From Deltaproteobacteria bacterium (GTDB lineage: Bacteria > Desulfobacterota > Desulfarculia > Desulfarculales > Desulfarculaceae), in contig JAHLLK010000104.1 of assembly GCA_020444165.1 (NCBI GenBank), forward strand, positions 1-14,231: DNA of 14,231 bases. Direction: 5' to 3'. The notes under the pieces were generated by a model, which had not been told where the DNA came from, did no database searches, and saw nothing but the letters and a program-made list of their open reading frames with translations. Positions 11,414-14,231 of this stretch are shown here, one piece after another; positions within the stretch are counted from its first letter, which is position 1; each line of letters begins with the position of its first letter. The position numbers were made by a program, and so were the translations under genes.

Positions 11414-12058
11414 ATGATGCTGCACACTACGTTGAGGCTGTGCCGGGAGCGCGGGAATTGCAAGTTTCTGTGTGCCCCGTTGATGAGGGCGCTCGGCCCC
11501 GGTTGGGGAGAAGACGATACAATCCCCTTTCCCCGGCTGCTGGACATGGATACGCCGGGATGGGCGGGTCTGTCGGACACGGTGCTGGCTTTCCGAGCGG
11601 TTCTCCCGGGTGAGGAGTCGGCCCGGGACCGCATCGCCCGCCTGTTTGCGGCAGATTGCGCGGAGAGGACGGTTCGCCTCTGGTCCATATTGACCCCGGG
11701 GCAAAACGAAAGGGAGGCGAGCCATTTTATCCAGGAGGCTCGCCGGTTTGCGCGCGGAGAGATAACGGACTTCGAGCGGGATATAAAATGGGAAGCCGCC
11801 AGGGCTTGGGCCGCCCGGGGGGGGCAGGTGGCTTGGGCGGCTGCGGACACCGTTAAGGAGAATGCTTGCTACGCTGCCCAGGACGCCGCGCGGAACGCCG
11901 CCATGGTGGCCGGCAGCGCCTGGTCGCAGGGGATCGCCGGGGCACTCACCAAGGAAGCCGAAAGGCTCTGGCAGGCCCAGCGACTCAGGGAGTATCTGGA
12001 GGGTGATAGGGACGCTTCGTCAATTCTGGGTTTGGGAGCCAGGTCGGGTCGGGAGTAA
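11414..12058 (+). CDS. Alanine-rich helical protein of unknown function (214 aa)
   Basis: A 214-residue protein with AAAAGGAGA just before ATG 11414 (a second in-frame ATG at 11417 is equally possible). Residues 1-120 are mixed, with LWSILTPGQNERE and ARRFARGEI. Residues about 125-185 are an Ala/Trp-rich helical stretch (KWEAARAWAARGGQVAWAA; AAQDAARNAAMVAGSAW), followed by ERLWQAQRLREYLEGD. This 'AAxAAxxAAW ... WQAQRLREYL' style is common in uncharacterised phage and bacterial proteins that accompany DUF7666-type genes. The helices are amphipathic rather than membrane-spanning. No catalytic motif is visible. The last codons contain a GGTCGGGTCGGG copy. Confidence 0.6.
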   Translation: MMLHTTLRLCRERGNCKFLCAPLMRALGPGWGEDDTIPFPRLLDMDTPGWAGLSDTVLAFRAVLPGEESARDRIARLFAADCAERTVRLWSILTPGQNEREASHFIQEARRFARGEITDFERDIKWEAARAWAARGGQVAWAAADTVKENACYAAQDAARNAAMVAGSAWSQGIAGALTKEAERLWQAQRLREYLEGDRDASSILGLGARSGRE

Positions 12059-12083
12059 CCGCCGGCCCCCTAAGGAGGGGATC

Positions 12084-12419
12084 ATGTACACGGATCAAGA
12101 AATTTGGGGACTTCGGGACGTCATCAACCTGCATGAGGACGCTGGGGGGTATTTCTTCAGCCCTGGGGCCAGGCGCTTTTTCAAGTCGCGGGTCGGTGAG
12201 ACCATTCACCCTGTGCTGCCGGAGCGAACCCAGGTGTTTTTTGTCACGTCTGAGGTCCCGCCCCACGGCAACCGCGCGTACAAAGTGCGGCACTTTGACT
12301 CCCAACTCCCCGCGCGAGTCACCACGGTGGGGGATTTGGGGGGGTACAAGACCGCCGCCGCCGCCGCCCATTGTGAGGCCGCACGGCTGGCCGAGGAGGG
12401 GCCTAATGAGCCGAGATGA
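12084..12419 (+). CDS. Small phage-type protein, possibly DUF7447-like (111 aa)
   Basis: A 111-residue protein with a strong TAAGGAGGGG site before ATG 12084. It contains YFFSPGARRFFKSRVGETIH, QVFFVTSEVPPHGNRAYKVR and a C-terminal VTTVGDLGGYKTAAAAAHCE helix. The order 'F-F-K-S-R-v ... yFvTSE ... R-x-Y-x-V-R ... tvG.f..y....A...A' matches a small protein family found in phages and plasmids (DUF7447-like, from memory); function is unknown. Its last 14 bases overlap the next gene, whose GAGGAGGGG site lies in this coding sequence. Confidence 0.6.
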   Translation: MYTDQEIWGLRDVINLHEDAGGYFFSPGARRFFKSRVGETIHPVLPERTQVFFVTSEVPPHGNRAYKVRHFDSQLPARVTTVGDLGGYKTAAAAAHCEAARLAEEGPNEPR

Positions 12420-13122
12420 ACTGCAAAACGTACTGGCCGCGCACGCTAAGTGGCTGCGCGGAGAGGCCGGGGGTAGCCGGGCAGCCCAGCCCCAGACCGC
12501 ACCACAGGAGACTCCCACGCCCGCCCCGCCCCGATATCTCAGCAGCAGTTTTGACCCGCAACCCGATAAGTTTGGGTATCGGCGGATCAATCACTACTGG
12601 GAGGTGCCCCGGCCCGACGGCTTTGCCGGCATCTCCATCACCACCACCCTGATTGGGCCTGGGCCAACCGGGACGAGGCCCGAAAAATCCGCCCCCACGA
12701 AGGGCCGAGAGGAAGAACCCATGCCGAACAAAACCAAGGGCCGCGATCGCGCGGCCACGACCGTCTACCTCTCTCAGGCCGGCCCCGAGGCCACCTGGCT
12801 CTCGCGCCACGGCGCGCCCCGCTCCGAACAGCTCCGGGACGATCTGACCGTGCTCCGCACACTGGCCGGTCGGGTGCCAGAGCTCAGCGAGGCGGAGGCC
12901 AAGTGCCTCCGGGACATCCTCAACGCCACCCGCCTGGACGCGGGCATGGTGCGCTACTGGCCCGGCATCCTGGCCCAGGCCGTCCGCGACTCTGGCCCGG
13001 ACGGGCTGGCCGAGAAATGGGGCGTGGACCTGGAGGCCCTGGCCGTGCGCCTGGAGGCCCTGCACCCCGCCGACGCCTGGGCCCTGTGGGAGTCCGTGCG
13101 GGCCTGGTTGGAGAAGCAGTAG
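12406..13122 (+). CDS. Composite protein: pentapeptide-type leader joined to an unknown helical domain
   Basis: A 238-residue frame from ATG 12406, which has GAGGAGGGG at 12392-12400. The N-terminus, MSRDELQNVLAAHAKWLRGE followed by AGGSRA, closely follows the leader of bacterial and phage pentapeptide-repeat proteins (L..vL..H..WL.gE.gG.rA). Instead of A-x-L-x-x repeats it continues into a Pro/Thr-rich linker and a short strand-rich part (YRRINHYWEVPRPDGFAGIS). From Met 106 (ATG 12721, with GAGAGGAAG upstream) a 133-residue segment begins, MPNKTKGRDRAATTVYLSQA, followed by regular helices to the end (PELSEAEAKCLRDILNATRL; LAVRLEALHPADAWALWESV). That segment could also be made as a separate protein. 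No stop or frameshift separates the halves. Function is unknown; the C-terminal half is the more gene-like part. Confidence 0.55.
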   Translation: MSRDELQNVLAAHAKWLRGEAGGSRAAQPQTAPQETPTPAPPRYLSSSFDPQPDKFGYRRINHYWEVPRPDGFAGISITTTLIGPGPTGTRPEKSAPTKGREEEPMPNKTKGRDRAATTVYLSQAGPEATWLSRHGAPRSEQLRDDLTVLRTLAGRVPELSEAEAKCLRDILNATRLDAGMVRYWPGILAQAVRDSGPDGLAEKWGVDLEALAVRLEALHPADAWALWESVRAWLEKQ

Positions 13123-13124
13123 CC

Positions 13125-14072
13125 ATGTCTCGCCAGGGCCTAGTCTCCCTCTCCGGCCTGGTCGCCAGGCTGCACCGCCACCCGCTGTGGGATCGGGCCA
13201 TGTGGGCCGGGGCCGACAACCCGCTTCTGGCGGGCGGCGCCGTGGCGGCGGATATCGCCCCGGAGTTGGGGTCCATCGGCATCAATGTGGGGGCGCTGTT
13301 TTGCTCTTGGTGGACCAGCGACCACCGGACGGTGTGGGTGATGGAGCCCGACACGGCCGCGCTGGTCAGGGATACCAGCATCCGTTTTATCCCCGATGCC
13401 CCGCCCTCCTCTTGGGGGGGGCGGGGCATAATCATTGAGGGAGCCAACCGGAGAGGCCTGGTGGGGGACGTCTTCGCGTTGGGGTGCTACCAGTGCCGGG
13501 GGACAGGCCATTACCTCGACTGGCAGGAGCGGTTTTGGTTGGTGGCCCTCACCCAGCAGGGCGGGGCCTGGGTGCAGTCCGTCCCGTGCGGGAGCCAGGA
13601 TTTTGAGAGTGACGGAGACCTGGACCGCTGGATTTTGAGGGACGATGACCCGTGGTCCGGGGAGCAGCGGCAGATCTCCAGTGAGGAGCGACGGCAGATC
13701 CGGGAGTGCTTCCAGTTCGTCTTCGCCTTCAGTTTTTTCGCGGCCCGGGCTGGGGACTGGTGGCACACGGAGCCGGCCGGCGATGGCCCGCCACTCCGCA
13801 ATGCCCGGGGCAAGGCCGTCCGCAGCGGTGGGCGGGTCACCCCGCTGTGGTCCTACCGGCGGCTGGCCATTTCCGAGCCTCCCTTGTCGGAGGACGCCGG
13901 CTCAGCGGCGGATTCCCCGCGCGGTCCTTTGGACACCACGGATCTGGTTTTGCGTCCCGCGGTGGTCCGGGCTCATTGGCGCCGAGTCGGTTCCCGCAAA
14001 GAGCCGCGGCTCATTGGGACCTACGCCGCCCAGCGCTGGCGGCGTAGGCTGGGGAGCAAGGTACTGGTGTAG
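13125..14072 (+). CDS. Unknown protein with AcrVA2-like C-terminal RxHWRR signature (315 aa)
   Basis: A 315-residue protein. ATG 13125 lies 2 bases after the preceding stop; an upstream in-frame ATG at 12903 lies within the neighbouring gene. The N-terminal half alternates strands and Trp-rich segments (GINVGALFCSWWTSDHRTVW; IRFIPDAPPSSWGGRGIIIE), followed by WLVALTQQGGAWVQSVP, an acidic stretch, and a hydrophobic helix (CFQFVFAFSFFAARAGDWW). The C-terminus reads VVRAHWRRVGSRKEPRLIGT then YAAQRWRRR, with His284-Trp285 in the R-x-H-W-R-R core. The same overall order (W-rich strands, 'hP..........hhhp' block, helical middle, terminal RxHWxxxxxG) is seen in AcrVA2, the phage/plasmid anti-CRISPR that lowers Cas12a production, and its many untested homologues. 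This is motif-level resemblance from memory; the rest is divergent. Confidence 0.5.
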   Translation: MSRQGLVSLSGLVARLHRHPLWDRAMWAGADNPLLAGGAVAADIAPELGSIGINVGALFCSWWTSDHRTVWVMEPDTAALVRDTSIRFIPDAPPSSWGGRGIIIEGANRRGLVGDVFALGCYQCRGTGHYLDWQERFWLVALTQQGGAWVQSVPCGSQDFESDGDLDRWILRDDDPWSGEQRQISSEERRQIRECFQFVFAFSFFAARAGDWWHTEPAGDGPPLRNARGKAVRSGGRVTPLWSYRRLAISEPPLSEDAGSAADSPRGPLDTTDLVLRPAVVRAHWRRVGSRKEPRLIGTYAAQRWRRRLGSKVLV

Positions 14073-14097
14073 CTGGCGGCCGCACGGGGCGGTCCCC

Positions 14098-14231
14098 TTA
14101 CTCTCCCTCCCCGCTCGGCGGGTTTCCCTTTTGGCTCCGATCCGAGTTGTCCGTGAAGGGGTTGTCCCGGTTGTCGCCGTTGTAGTCCCCATCATAGCGG
14201 TTGCCGCCGGTGGGCCCGGAGCGGTCCCCGG
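14098..14231 (-). CDS. C-terminal end of a convergent minus-strand gene (5' part beyond window)
   Basis: On the minus strand a frame is open from the window edge to TAA at 14100-14098, giving at least 43 residues. They include GGNRYDGDYNGDNRDNPFTD and end KGNPPSGEGE. The segment is strongly hydrophilic and rich in Asn, Asp and Gly, as in disordered C-terminal tails, and its codons end mostly in C or G like the other genes. The plus strand has no plausible gene here. The forward gene ends at 14072, leaving a 25-base convergent gap. The piece is too short to name a family, and low-complexity sequence can give a false coding impression. Confidence 0.45.
   Translation of the reverse strand, partial: GDRSGPTGGNRYDGDYNGDNRDNPFTDNSDRSQKGNPPSGEGE
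14110..14132 (+). terminator. Short hairpin with T-rich tail after the last forward gene
   Basis: CCCGC (14110-14114), loop TCG, GCGGG (14118-14122), then TTTCCCTTTT. This is the only hairpin in the window followed directly by a T-rich run on the plus strand, 37 bases after the stop at 14072, where the forward gene set appears to end against a convergent gene. The stem is short but fully G/C. Confidence 0.5.

Noticed and set aside
10207..11850. A 547-codon minus-strand open frame with repeated VPCRGGP/VPDSGGP peptides
   Set aside because: It is the antisense reading of the stop-free 24-bp array plus GC-rich flanks. The plus-strand frame has a strong ribosome site, a recognisable N-terminal domain and a sensible C-terminus; the minus frame has none of these.
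12133..12405. Longer N-terminus for the protein at 12406
   Set aside because: The upstream extension overlaps nearly the whole gene at 12084 in another frame and has frame-shifted composition, while ATG 12406 has a strong ribosome site and a recognisable leader.
1..14231. tRNA, rRNA, insertion sequence or attachment-site core
   Set aside because: I saw no cloverleaf-like segments, transposase motifs, terminal inverted repeats or duplicated att-like sequences. By-eye inspection would miss divergent examples.

Overview
The window is a GC-rich, almost entirely plus-strand accessory region whose content points to the early (DNA-metabolism and replication) part of a prophage or a phage-derived element. 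Markers are a phage-type Dam methyltransferase, a second SPPY-type DNA methyltransferase, an HNH nuclease, a DnaC-like helicase loader next to a DnaD/O-like initiator, a Lar-like zinc-ribbon protein and many very small cysteine-rich proteins. No integrase, repressor gene, capsid, terminase or tail gene is present. The strong G/C third-position bias and consensus AGGAGG ribosome sites fit a high-GC Gram-negative host, perhaps a Desulfobacterota-like deltaproteobacterium. That assignment is inferred from overall look only.

Region 1 (about 1-8600) is one compact polycistron of about 18 genes. Almost every junction is an ATGA or GTGA overlap, or a gap of at most 9 bases, so translation is probably coupled. 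In order it carries: two small proteins, an HNH nuclease, an ASCH-DUF4326 fusion, a DUF551-like protein, two DNA methyltransferases, a cysteine-rich peptide, a zinc-ribbon plus HTH protein, two small proteins (one a 59-residue GTG-start gene), a possible ADP-ribosyltransferase-fold protein, the replication initiator, the helicase loader, a cysteine-rich protein, an exported staphylococcal-type nuclease, and two zinc-ribbon proteins with a 24-codon mini-ORF between them. The initiator gene holds an in-frame array of 12-bp repeats followed by AT-rich DNA. This is the arrangement of the lambda O gene/ori and is a candidate replication origin. The operon ends at a perfect 20-bp GC palindrome.

Region 2 (about 8640-14072) is built differently. 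Genes have their own strong ribosome sites and are mostly separated by short leaders, several containing GC-rich hairpins and a recurring GGTCGGGTCGGG element. A near-consensus sigma70 promoter (TTGACA, 17-bp spacer, TATACT) whose -35 box sits at the centre of a perfect 30-bp palindrome precedes the gene at 9360, so the region probably has its own repressor-controlled transcription. Its genes are mostly of unknown function: a DUF7666-like protein with 20 tandem 8-residue GTAT[AV]Gxx repeats encoded by a 24-bp tandem array, an alanine-rich helical protein, a small protein possibly of the DUF7447 type, a protein that starts like a pentapeptide-repeat protein but lacks the repeats, and a protein whose C-terminal R-x-H-W-R-R signature resembles AcrVA2-type anti-CRISPR homologues.

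The last 130 bases hold a terminator-like hairpin and the likely C-terminal end of a convergent minus-strand gene with an Asn/Asp/Gly-rich tail.
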